Shown here: positions 1 to 11,580 of the stretch, one piece after another
Layout of the letters: every line of letters starts with the position of its first letter
Position numbering within the stretch: the first letter of the stretch is position 1
From: Bugulina stolonifera
Lineage: Eukaryota; Bryozoa; Gymnolaemata; Cheilostomatida; Bugulidae
Assembly (NCBI GenBank): GCA_935421135.1
Contig: OW285191.1
Location: forward strand, 9,123,504 to 9,187,503
DNA: 64,000 bases
Direction: 5' to 3'
Translations under genes and position numbers: made by a program
The notes under the pieces: model-generated
Told to the model about the DNA's origin: nothing
Database searches by the model: none
Seen by the model: the letters and a program-made list of their open reading frames with translations, nothing else

Positions 1-2857
1 AAATAAGTATGACCAGTACTTAATACTTGCTTTTTATTTGGTGATCTGTCGGTCCAAATATACTGTCTGCTACAAACATCTTTATGTTATGGGTAGACCT
101 AGCCTAGGTGCTATGGAGTCAGATCTCACAAGGGAAGCCTGATGAGAGGTTTCTAGTTTGTAAGCACCACCCTAGCTTGTATAAAGTAATAGAAGTGTCT
201 TTATTGCAGCTCCAAGAACAAGCCAAAATCAACAGCAAAATGCTTTTCCTTTTATACGAAAACTATTCCCAGTAAAAATATTTCGCAAGACATAAAGGTA
301 CAAAAAAACTATTGTAAATAGTCAAGGTTTCAGAACTACAAATAAATGCTATCAAGAATTTTGATAAATTGTCTACAAAATAGAAAAAATATTATTAACA
401 GCATATAATAATTGCTGCAAAATAATCATTACGATACACAACCCTCCATATGAATCAGGGTCCAAGACTGGTTTATAGGTAGGCATACATTGTATATTAT
501 TATAATTTCATATAATAAAACAACATACATTTGTATAAGTGAAACTGCAAATAAATTACTACTAGTTTACATGAGTCCCTATAATAACACTAGACAACTA
601 GCTACTAATCACCAGTGGCTACAAAATAAACAATTATTCACTTCTTAACTAGGTACATGTACATGTATGTTGTTTGGTGTCTCAAACGCAACATCTCTTA
701 ATAATATTCTATTCTATTACATTGATTATAAATGCTCTGGAGAACATTGTTGTAATTATCCTCAGGTTTAGAAACAACAATAGCATTCCGAAAAGATATA
801 AATAATTTTAGGTGAGAATGAAAATTAGCTTCAATCATTTAGCAAAGCATTGATTTTAACCGTCTAAGAGCAGAATTTCTTTGCTCTTGTTGAGGTCATA
901 GTGGTAATGGTATAGCCGGATGTTATAACCCCGGGAGCAGCCTAAAACGAACGTATAAACATTTGACTGCTTGAGATTAGAGCAGACAAAATAATGCTTA
1001 TCAAAAATATGACTTTAAGAATCTGGAGGGTAGTGTCTAACACAAAATAAATTCACTCTAATACACACGTCAAATAATTGTTGAAAAATATTAGTTAGAA
1101 TACTATGTCAACGCTTAATATCCCACACCAAAGCATGCATAGCTACGTTTCTGAGGATTTTATGTACTTATTTGCGTTATATATGGAATAAAATGCTTGC
1201 ATTGTTAAAATATTCATAGCATGCTAATACAAGAAAATTTCTCACCTGTGTGGTTCCACCAATGTAATCGGTCAACAAGGAACTTGGTCTTACAGAAGAA
1301 GCCAGGGTCTCTGTTCAATCAGTAGCGATGGAGGCTGCAAGCATTATCATATACAACTACCGAAGGAGCTACAATAGTCATTAAAGACATAATATATAAT
1401 TATGCTGATGTTAACTAGCTCCGTGTAGGTGTATTATAAACAGGTATAGGCACGGTCGTATAATTAATATGCTATATTCATTGGGTCTTTTATAGGAGTA
1501 CAGCGTACATTTAGAGATTTAGAGATTGTTGGCTAAATCAAAGCTGAGAGATGGTACATTGCAGACTGTCATTGTTAATATTACTCACTGCACTTTCCCT
1601 CGTATAAAAGACTAAATTTAATTGTCATCATAAATGGCATGGCTTCATATTTTCATAAAATAATAGTGGGGATTTGGCAAAATATGTCCCTGGATGTTGG
1701 GCGTTTTAGCTATTTTTCCATATTATGCAAGAGTTTTTTAGGATTTGCCATTGAGCAGCCAGAGACTTCATTCAACATTCATGAAAATAACCCTAAAAAT
1801 TCGTTACATACATGTAAAACGAAATAAAACCACAGTTATCTGGATGTCATTACACAACTCCGAACATTACCCACATAACATATATGAATACACATGCATG
1901 TATGCACGTGTATTCAATTTTGGAAAAATTACATAATTGTTATATTTACAGGTTTCATGGTTACATGAGAATAACAAGGTCAATGGGGTTGGATAAAAGT
2001 AGTAAGGTCAGATATTTCTTAGAGACAGGATAGTGAAAACCTGCTATTAGTTTTAAGTTAGATCCTCCGCTCAGAGGTGTTACCTTTGTCAATATTTTGA
2101 GATTACTAAATCATTAAAACAGGTTGAAAACTTCAAGTCGAAAAATTCTGATCATGATTTGTTAAATTGATTTCTAATTGCTGTTATACAGTCATGTAGG
2201 CTACAATGGTAACCTTTCTTTGAGATTGACAAAAGTACTGTCTTACCGTTCTCAAACCTGGCGGGAAGTATAGTAAAAAGAATATTTGGTGATTCCCCAG
2301 TTTCCATCAACTCATAACCCAGGCATACTCCTAAAATGGTAACATTACATAAAGTTCCTCAAATAAAGAGATGCCTAGCTCTGTTAACACAAAGTATAAC
2401 AGTTATTCTGTGCATGCAAACTATTTACATGATTGTAGTCAGCCATAATTATAAACTACATACCTACATTGATAGGATTATATGGCAGACAGCTTTTATG
2501 CACATATATTCATGAAATATGTATGTATTTGCACACTTGTATTTCTTTGTTCAAATGCTAAAAGCACGAAGTATAAGCATGAGTGGACAACTTCCAAATA
2601 CCTATATGTTTGCCATGCTGATCAGCAGTATTAAGAAACAGCTTATTGATAGAGGAATGATATTTATCATACCATGGGAGCAATGGAGAAGGAATATTCC
2701 TGGAAGCAGAAATAATGACTTTTTTCGAGCATTTCGTCTTGGTCTTGTCCATCTGATACATGCCCCGTTCAACTAACCGTGGGAAGCATGGAAAGAATGA
2801 CGATAGTGAGGAATCATGGGTGGCAACATTTAGATGATGAATTGGTTGTTGAATATT
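1..2857. other. AT-rich flank, no intact gene
   Basis: Apart from the transposase remnant at 839-1318, I see no exon with a convincing splice context or protein family. Open frames at 1639-1936 and 2519-2776 are short, lack family motifs and have intergenic base composition. The 3' untranslated region of the minus-strand gene ending at 2858 must run into the right-hand end of this stretch. Confidence 0.5.
839..1318 (-). pseudogene. KDZ-type transposase remnant (two exons)
   Basis: Two minus-strand pieces join in phase across a GTGAGA donor at 1245 and a TTTTAG acceptor at 942. The first (1246-1318) reads FLVDRLHWWNHT. The second (839-941) continues GCSRGYNIRLY and then, after a one-base frame slip near 876-880, EQRNSALRRLKSML before a stop. 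The order VDRxHWxxHTGCSxGYN followed by NEQxNSxLxxLKSML is what I know from Kyakuja-Dileera-Zisupton (KDZ) transposase-like proteins common in cnidarian and sponge genomes. An in-frame stop precedes the first piece and the second needs a frameshift, so this is a decayed copy or the 3' end of a broken element. The remainder of the transposase was not found in the window. Family assignment rests on motif memory only. Confidence 0.55.
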
Positions 2858-5800
2858 CTATCTGATCTCTAGTAGCTCATCCACTACAGACATCATTGCT
2901 ACTCTGTCTTCTTCTGAGCTTGTAGACAGGAAGTTAAAAAAGGATAGGAGAGGCAGTCTATATCTCTGCAAAAGTTTCAGCTGATAAACTACCTGTGATT
3001 TGCTGTTCTTTATATTCCTGCAATACTTACAAAATCCTCCAACGATTGGGGAACTCCCCATAAGCATCGAGATAGTAGAGGGAAGACACTAATCCCCTGA
3101 TTGAATTTGCTTTAGCTAGGAAATCATCAGTAACCTCCGTTGCCTCCAGAAGTGCCTTCCTGAAGTTACTATGTTTGATACAGGTGTACTCAGAAAATCT
3201 GAAATAAATAAACGTCAGCATTTAGTTCAGCATAAAACTATGATTTGTAAATAATTATACTAAGTGATTATTTATTAAGCAAATTGCCACCAAAAGAAGA
3301 GTAACATTTGCCCCTTTCTCTAAGTAGAGAAACAGATGATGTACGAGTAAATTGGCATTCCGACAATTTAGTTTGCCTGACTTCAAGTCAACTTAACCAC
3401 ATTAGAGTTCTTTCACAGATGTTAGTTTGAGCTAGGTAGGATTTGAACCTACAACCTTCAGAGAAATATCTGATGCTCTACTTCAGAGCTACCAGCTCTA
3501 AGTAAACAAAACACCGTGATAGAACATAATTATGCAGTTGGCCGTAAAACTGAGTCAATAAGTTACAGGATCAATATTTCTAGCAAACCTTCTTACCTAG
3601 AACCTTTTAGAGGTTTACCAAATGATACATTATTAACTAACTCATCCAGTTTTAAGTACTGCTCTTTTTGAAACGCAAGACTAATGCCCCCTGCAATTAC
3701 CCCAAATGGCTCACCACCACAAGTTTCACAGAAGAATTTTACTGCAGGAAGCTGAAGAAGATTTATAAAACACAGCTAGGTAACGCGGAATTGCAGGTAG
3801 GAACACTCCCAGGTAGGAACACTTGGAAAGTAGATCTCTGAAATCTTCGGCAACTGTCCATCGCCACTTACGGTAATAGCTATGCAGCTAGTTAAACTAC
3901 AATAGAGAGAAATTAAGATGATTATTAGAAATGTGCGCTTATGTTCAGCAATACTAATTCTACATGGAAATAATGTTACTAGTACGTACATACACTTCGC
4001 CTAATCAGCAATAAGTAGAACAATTACGTGTATGTCAATTACTAAAACTGAACCCAACTTTTAATTCAATTCAGCTCAAAGTAACAATGTAAATGTTGAT
4101 GGCTCGGGATCTACCCAGAATCAATACCAAGCAATAAATCATTAGCATTTTTCTCTAGGAGGGGTGGTTTATATTACATAATAGCCCTTTTATGCAAATT
4201 CAAGTTAATGCCTTCACATTAATTTACCTAATTAATGCTGCTTATGCTTAAATATAACAATTAGCGGCTAGGACAGGCTGCCAGTAACGTAAAACTCCAA
4301 GTGATTAGGAAAAGACTATGCCAAAGGCTCATCAATTCCGTCAGCTGCGCTACCATGTCTAGTTACTCTAAAAAAGTGCAAACAACTCCATAGTAATTAA
4401 GTGATTTGGATCAACTTGCTAACCATACCCATCACCACCCATCACCAACAAAGAGCTTCAGATAATCCCGCAGTAAGTCATGGGCCACAGAATAATCACC
4501 CATGTTGATGATGCCAACATCTTTACCATCAGTGGACCTCCATATTACAAGCTAGACATCGAAGAATGGCACTACAACAACAATGTAAGTAAATAGGTTT
4601 TATTTAATATTAACAATCTATAACGATGCTCCGTGACCGTGAAGGCTGAAAAGATAAACGTGTTGGCTAAAAAAACCAATCAGCCCCCGGGTAGCCGAGT
4701 TTTTACGCTTACAAACTGCAAGTGCTGGCAAACATATTAAAATTACAACTTCAACCTTATTCATTCTTAAAGTTTTCTAAAATTATTACCAACTATGATA
4801 AGATTCCTAGTGAAAGAATAACATGGGTATTCTAAGAAATGACTGGAGAATAAATTTCTCCCACATTTCTTGCAAGTGTCAGCAACCACTTCAGCTTCCA
4901 TAGATGGTTTACTATCAGCTCTATAAAAGTTACAAAACAATGTTATGACACATTGTTGGTATAGAGAATTTCAGTACAACTTAGCATTATGGCAATAAGC
5001 AGAACTAACACAGGACCAAGCAACAGTCAACGACACAGATGTAACAAAGCATAACACTTTTGGATAATTAATCTGCTCAATGGAGCTAAACACTCAACTT
5101 GGCAGGAAAGGCCGTTGATAAGTAGCCAACATGATAACTGATTCAATGACTTAAACACTTTGAGTTGAGGATCTAATTCGTTGCCAGCAGATCATTTAAA
5201 ACTCAGAAGAGCACGTTGGTCAACTTACTGATCCTGAGAGGCCTATGTGTCAAGGATGTAATGTAACAACAGCAAATACAATAGCAAGACTATGTCAGAA
5301 GTATAACATGTGTTATAACAGGTTAGAAACTGTCGACATGCACTTCACCACCGAACAGAAAAGATCATAGAACAGCTTCAAAATAAGTACCATAATATAC
5401 TCACGCTGGTTTCGAAAAATCTATTCTCTTGAAAGAATGAGCGACCTGCTGCATGGTTTTTCTATAGCTAGGTTGATATTCTTCGAGAGAATTCTTAAAG
5501 AGCTGTACATAATCTGGACGGTCTTCTTCTGGTGAACCTCTTTTCAACAGCTGAGATGAACGGACATTTGCTTTCAAGATGACCACGGCAACTGCATCCT
5601 CTAAGATTCACAGTGCTGAACTGATTATCCAGGAAGATGCACAGACATGCTTTGCTCACTCCAAATATTTAAATGTAAGACAGAAATACATCATAAATCT
5701 TATCCAAGTACATGCAAATACAGAGCAGAGCACTATGGAAAACTTTACTTGACCATAAAAGAAGTTTCATATATTATGTAAAAACTTTAAATAGCTAACC

Positions 5801-8013
5801 TAGTATTCTTCCATTAGTATAATAGCCTTGCAGATGTAATTTAAACTTGAAAAAGACTAAAACTGCTGATCACAGATAGCAATATGCGTAAGTACCTGCT
5901 CATTCGATTTCTACTTCTCATAGAAATGGTCGTCTTGATTGTTAATGCTCCTATCTAACCAGCACACTAAAAATAACAGAACTGTATCAATAAGCTACAT
6001 CGACAAAGTATACATGATGTTCGTTAAATGAAAGAACAGAGAAAGCCAAGATGACATATTATGAAATAGTGGAGGAAATTAGAAAAGAAGAGGTGTGAAA
6101 ACTATGGAAGAAAGCAAAGATGGGAAACTCAGTATGACCAGATGGACAGGCTAATTAATGAGGTAAGAGAGGAGCCCCTTGGGACATGATGTTTGCAGAT
6201 CACATTGTTATTTGCAAACAGGGTGAAGAGCAAGCTAAGGTCAGTCTAGAGAGTTGGAGGTTCGCACTGGAGAAGAGGGGAATGAGAGTAAGCAGAGCCA
6301 GAACGGAGTATATGTATTTGTGCTTGAATGAAAATACAGGTGGCGGCACAATAAGAATGCAGGGGAGTGAGTTGAGAAAATACCTTAGATCTAAATTACA
6401 GTAGAATGAGGAGTGTGGAGGAAAAGTAAAGAGGAGAATACAAGCTGGATGGTGCGGATGGAAGAAAGTATCAGACATTATTATGCTGTCAGCCAAGCTA
6501 AAGGAAAGAATATACAATACAGCAGTTTGACAAGCAATACTACATGGAATGGAGACTGTAGATCTGACCAAGAGGCAGGAGACTGAGTTAGAGATGGCGG
6601 AATAATGAATGCTTACATTGTAAGACTTGATAAAAGTAGGAATGAGTACAACAGGGGCACAGCAAGTGTACTAAGATTGGGAAGCAAAGCAGGTTGATAT
6701 GGTATGGGCATGTGGTAAGAAGAGATGGTAATTATATGGGGAGGATAGTAATGGGCATCAAACTACCTAGAGCAAGAAAAAGGGGAAGACCTAAGAGGAG
6801 ATTAGTACCTTTCTTGTTGACTCAACAACTACCATCTTACTTATGATGCACACACATGTACTAACCTACATCTAGCACCTGTAATGATGAAACTTGCTAC
6901 TGCATACATTTGTAAGTGTAAGGCCTACAACCTTACCAATTTAGTAGTCAGCACTTTAGCATCTTCATCATCATCGATGCTAGAATATAAGCACAAAGTG
7001 TTATACATTCATAATCTCATTCAAAGTTTATAAAACTGCAATACATTGACAAAATCCCAACCATACCTCTTATGGGCTTACCAAAACATTGTAGAACTTA
7101 CATAGTGTCTAGAAGTCCTGGTTCATGTGAGCTGCAAGTGGCAAATGGGTTTATTTCCGAAGCACTGGGTTCACAGAAATTGCTATCAGTAGCAGCAAGC
7201 CTTGTTTCAACCTGTTTAGATTTACCTACAAATTTAGTAATATGTACAGTAGAGGGTGCAACGAGACAGTAATATGTATAGTAGAGGTAAAGCAAGACAG
7301 TAATATGTACAGTAGAAGTGAAACGAGACAGTAATTTTGAACTGGAGACAAAATTTGCAATGTTTCTTCATAAAGATATTGCCAACTTTTATATATTTGT
7401 GTGTCAGAGCTCCAATAGTCTCAATTTCTGTGTAAATTATTACAATATGACTAATAGCATTGCATTGCATGTACATCATTTTAACATAGAGATATTGTGA
7501 GGTATCATTTGAAAAATATATTTAAAACTTACTGCAGTAGTAGGAAGGAACATTTTTACTTGATCTGACATTGACTGTACCATCAGTATTTGTAATAAGC
7601 CATGCTTTTCTTTTCCGACGAAGCCTTTTTACCTGTAAAAAATATGACTCTAAAAGTGGAAACAGGCTAGCGAGTCTCAGGCTATTATTCACCAACTTGA
7701 TTCCACACTTTTTTCTGCAAAAAGAGGAGTAGCTGTTATAATGTGATGTACATGTAGAAGCTGTACATTGAATCGTATATAAAAATAATTGCCAGCCTTG
7801 GCGCACACACTCAGACTAGAGATCGCTTTCGTGAACTAAATATCGCACATGTGCTATGTCCAGTAGGAAAAATGCCGGCATGCTGGCCAAGCTTTGCGCC
7901 AATGCGAGTATATTCGGTAGTCTATTTCAACCATAATACACGTGCATTCTTCCAATAGAACTACTAATTTAATTTTTCACAAATCTTACCTGCTCATTAA
8001 AATCTGAACTCAT
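2858..8013 (-). CDS. Unrecognised spliced protein with two CxxC motifs
   Basis: I do not recognise the family. Exons in order, high to low: 7990-8013 (start MSSDFNEQ), 7533-7632, 7102-7225, 6937-6979, 5405-5598, about 4792-4920, about 4430-4551, 3597-3741, 3031-3198 and about 2858-2957 (stop). Junctions keep phase except between the sixth and seventh exons, where the donor is unresolved. The last acceptor (2958) is inferred from phase and leaves a short intron of about 73 bases. Visible features: a basic N-terminal stretch (VKRLRRKRKAW), an acidic run (IIDDDEDA), a helical charged segment, then CKKCGRNLF and, after the segment VGIINMGDYSVAHDLLRDYL, FFCETCGGEPFG. The two CxxC pairs could together hold one zinc ion (inference). 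The C-terminal third looks all-helical and ends SVVDELLEIR. Expected length is roughly 400 residues. Introns carry a reverse transcriptase relic, a tRNA-like sequence and a 32-bp tandem repeat. It is divergent to VTI1B. Confidence 0.6.
3429..3498 (-). tRNA. tRNA-like sequence, probable pseudogene
   Basis: Read on the minus strand, the 70 bases fold as a near-complete tRNA: a 7-bp acceptor stem (GAGCTGG with CTAGCTC, one G-T pair), a D arm GCTC/GAGC, an anticodon stem TCAGA/TCTGA and a perfect 5-bp T stem with a 7-base TTCAAAT loop (GTAGG/CCTAC). The B box GGTTCAAATCC is intact. The anticodon loop (TATTTC) has only six bases, one short, so I cannot assign an anticodon and favour a tRNA pseudogene or the head of a SINE over a working gene. 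It lies in an intron of the unrecognised gene, on the same strand. Confidence 0.5.
6100..6810 (+). pseudogene. Decayed non-LTR retrotransposon reverse transcriptase
   Basis: The plus strand at 6178-6400 reads PWDMMFADHIVIC followed by LESWRFALEKRGMRVSRARTEYMYL, the end of the palm of a LINE-type reverse transcriptase. The catalytic FADD motif has become FADH, so a metal-binding aspartate is lost. Further along, other frames give VKRRIQAGWCGWKKVS and TKRQETELEMAE, then RNEY and WYGHVVRRDGNYMGR, the typical thumb and C-terminal region of this RT lineage. Stops and frameshifts (for example near 6402, 6529 and 6605) break it. It sits in an intron of the unrecognised minus-strand gene, in antisense orientation, and lacks its endonuclease half, so it is a 5'-truncated dead copy. 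Confidence 0.8.
7236..7334. repeat. Tandem repeat, about 3 x 31-32 bp
   Basis: Three units begin AGTAATATGTA and end ACGAGAC or GCAAGAC, followed by a partial fourth. They lie in the intron immediately upstream of the third coding exon (7102-7225) of the minus-strand gene. Confidence 0.85.
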
Positions 8014-11000
8014 TCTTTGAGAGTTGAGATACTACTTGACCAGTATATCCAAATGAACACCTAAAATTTAGAAATTTTACAAATAAACACAATGATTATA
8101 TAGGCCCTAATATGTACATGGTACATGAGACAACAACTATACAATCCCAGTTTTCATTCACTACATTTCCAAATAGTTGACTAATATTCACATGACAAAT
8201 AATAGAATCAGTCAAAACTTTTGTTGAGGAATTGTTCGATATTCCGAATTTGGCTATTTTTATTACACTTAGCAAATTTCCTTCTGTTGAGCCATTCTAA
8301 CCATGTGAAGTAAAAGATACAGAGCACATTTTATAGACTCTAATAAAAATCGAGGATAGCTCGTAAATAAGCTGTATACTATAACGCACCCAGCGTAATG
8401 CCAGCAAACACCAGCATAGTTAGATGGGCCCACACCAGAAGTTTTCATTTGTTGCAAGTATTACAATTACAATATAATTTCTTGCTATTACTTGCAGTAA
8501 AGTAGGAGCACTGAAATTTTAATTATAACTGATAACATTTGTGGGTTCAGTGCATATTGGTTTGGTGTCCCAGAAATTAGAGTGATGTCATAAAGAGTCA
8601 AATGATGCATCCTTAAAGTTTGACTGCGAAGTTAAAAATATATTTCACCAAACTAACTACGTAAGTCTTACTTGATACCTCTTTGATTATCTCAACTCTG
8701 ACACACTGTATATCAAAAATCAATTTATAATTTTTTGCAACAAATTGTGATTTTTTTTGTCTAGGAATATTAATTGGCATTTGTTCTACATACTCATTTT
8801 TTGTTTTGTGATAGTCCCAGTATAATAAAGATAAAAACTCAATTAAAATGTTCTGCTTATAATAATATAATGGTGGTCTGGCATTCAGTCCCTGCAACGA
8901 TGTAATTAACTGTTTTAACAGAGCTGAGACCCACCATGACATCATAGAGCCCAGCTGGTATTATACTAACTGATCCAGCTGCTACTAGGCTTTCTAATGG
9001 TGTATTCAGCTTATAACCTCAAAGTTTCAGTACAGTCCAACGAATATAAGCATTGTAGAGATATCTACACTAGCATGAAACACATTTTGCACTCATTGAA
9101 ACAAGAGTAAGCTACCACATTTTCAAACTAAACAAAAATTGAAGATTTTTAACTGACAAACTTATTAGCCTTTTATCATACCAAATCTTGTGTTCCGATT
9201 GTTTAATTTTTGCAAAGTAAACGAATATTCAACAGCTATAAAAAGCTTGTAACTTGAACTATGATTTCATTAGGTGCAAAGATGGGCACATCATGACTGT
9301 TTAAAGTTTTGGCTTGATTTATTGGTCATTTTGTCATTGGTCATATTTTAGGTTGCATATCTCGGATACTAACTGCCATACAAATACAAAATGTTTTCTT
9401 ATATTGAGAAACAAAATGCCCCTCAGATCGATTTACATTCAAATGCATTTAGTGTTTTTGTGTATTGTTATGGAGCGTTCAATTGGATGAATTTGCTATA
9501 TTCTATTAGGTATTCCAAGAAGTTTTAAAAAAATTGCTTTACAGTGCGGGTATTACCTGTCAATGGCAGATGCACATGTACTTGATATACAGACCAATTT
9601 TAAAACCTAAAATTGTTGTTGACAAAAAACTTTTGTGATGACGTGCACTGTTGGGTGAGTGTTCTCATCGATCAGTACAGTCATCAATAGATGAAGGGTT
9701 TTCAGTGCGACGAGACTTTCATGCTGAAGGTTCCAGGTTCGAATTCCGGTCACGGTGGTGCTAGAAAGAGCGTCCATCCACAATTGCTCCTGTGCCTCAG
9801 ATGAAGTCATCAGGCAGTGCAAGTTGCTGGGAAGTATAAGCCGGTGAGTTATGACCTAAACAATGTCAATATAACTCTTCGCCATAAAGTAAATCACTTA
9901 TAGTGATTTGTATGCTTAATTTTTGACTTCTTGCTGTTGCTGCATTACTGTATTCTGGTCCCATATAGGCTACTCCTGCAATGTTTACTCATTCCCAATG
10001 GTCTGCCCTGCCAACATCTTTCAGATGTTTCTTCGTAGTGCAAGCAAGTAACCCATAGTCAACTAGGCCTATAACTAGGCTAATCATAGTTATGCCTAAC
10101 AGTATCAGTGAAAAGGAACTTTGAAAACATCTACTAATCGACTAGTCAAGTATTTATAATGTGAAGCTTACACTAAGCTTCATCAAATTTAATTTCTAAA
10201 ATTTTAACTTAATGAAATTAAATTAATTACCAAGGTATATTTAAATTACAATTGGATAAAATATAATTTAATACAATACTGATAATACAAAGCCTCCAGA
10301 TACACCTACCGGGTGAATGACAATCGCAGTAATTTATCTATGTTCCCTTACCTCCATTGTGTTGTGTACAGCTAATCTAAACCAACGATGAGAGCTGGTA
10401 TTTATAAGTGTATTAAATTTAATCAAAAATACTACTTTAGGGTTTGATGACTCTCACTCGGGTTCTCACTTGGGTTAATTCACGCAACATTTTACAGTCA
10501 ATAAAAATATGACTCTTAACTCAAGGTATAGCTATCAAAATGATCACGAAGACTTCATTAAGGTTATTTTACACTCCATTATTCTGAAGTACGCCTATAT
10601 TGAACTCTTCATGTTTTTGTTAAGAAGACGTTATGAATTGAACAATGAACATAAATAAAACAAAAATTAGTAGTAAAATTTACACTCTACCAGTAAAACT
10701 TTAATAATTAATTTTGCTTTGAAGTTTGTTCTTACAGTAACAGTCAGAGTCATCCAGCTACAATTTACCAAAACAAATACTCAATGCTTATGCTAATATA
10801 AATATCTTCTTTAATAATTTATTTGTTCTCTCCTATAAGTTCAGTTGTATTATTATAATACAATATAAATATATTAATTATAATAATTATAATATATATT
10901 TATGTCTATGTGTGACCAACAGGTTTTATTCAAGTTACTTTTAACAGATGTTATCTGTAAACTTTTAGAAAACCCCAATAAATGTAAATGCAACAAATTC

Positions 11001-11580
11001 AACTCAATATCCGAGGGAATATCAATATGACGTTGATCTTAATAATTTATAGTATTATGTAGGCTATAGTATTAACTATAGTAATAGCTCTATTGAACTG
11101 AAATCCGATTATTTTTCCATTCTATTCGTCTAATTGATGTTTTGTTTAGGCCCAGTGTTCTACCTACCAATGTGACACAGTCTACTTTCCTAAGCTGAAA
11201 AACTCAGACATTTACTCCGCCGTAAACTATGAGCAATGATTCACGAATATAATCATAACATTAATATCACAGTTTTCATAAAAGCATCTACATTTCGTGG
11301 AGTTAGAAAGGAAGCTGATACAATGTGATGTACTTGACACGCTGTGTGAAAAGTTGACCTAGAAAGTCTGTTAACGAGTCTGAAAGTCAAAATTGATGTG
11401 TAAATATACCTCTCTATTTTATCAAAAATATTCCAATATCTGGTTATTACCTCTTTCTTACAGAGTAGGAAGTGGTTTCCGGAGTAGTTCCCATAAAAAT
11501 ACATAATAATACACTTTGCATTTGAACAATTTCCTCTTTTTATGTCATATTGTTAGTTTTTATTGTAATTCTCAATCATC
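8014..11580. other. Intergenic region between divergent genes
   Basis: This 3.6 kb separates the start codons of the unrecognised gene (minus) and VTI1B (plus), so promoters for both should lie here. It contains a tRNA-derived SINE candidate near 9690-9830 and a very AT-rich tract at 10800-11090. The 110-codon open frame at 8613-8945 shows no family motif and has the composition of its surroundings. No clear TATA box could be chosen for either gene. Confidence 0.5.
9690..9830 (+). repeat. Candidate tRNA-derived SINE
   Basis: A near-canonical RNA polymerase III B box, GGTTCGAATTCC, lies at 9736-9747. A weak A-box-like stretch (TTTTCAGTGCGACGAGAC, 9699-9716) lies upstream and a non-tRNA body downstream. 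This is the usual arrangement of a tRNA-derived SINE, but the A box is degraded and I see no clear tail or target duplication. Confidence 0.4.

Noticed and set aside
6200..6571. 123-codon minus-strand open frame
   Set aside because: Antisense to the reverse transcriptase relic, which is recognisable on the plus strand.
7681..7718. Alternative acceptor that would extend the second exon of the unrecognised gene upstream
   Set aside because: Joining it to the first exon breaks the frame within ten codons, whereas the acceptor at 7633 keeps phase.
8613..8945. 110-codon minus-strand open frame
   Set aside because: No family motif, AT-biased composition, no splice partner; probably chance.
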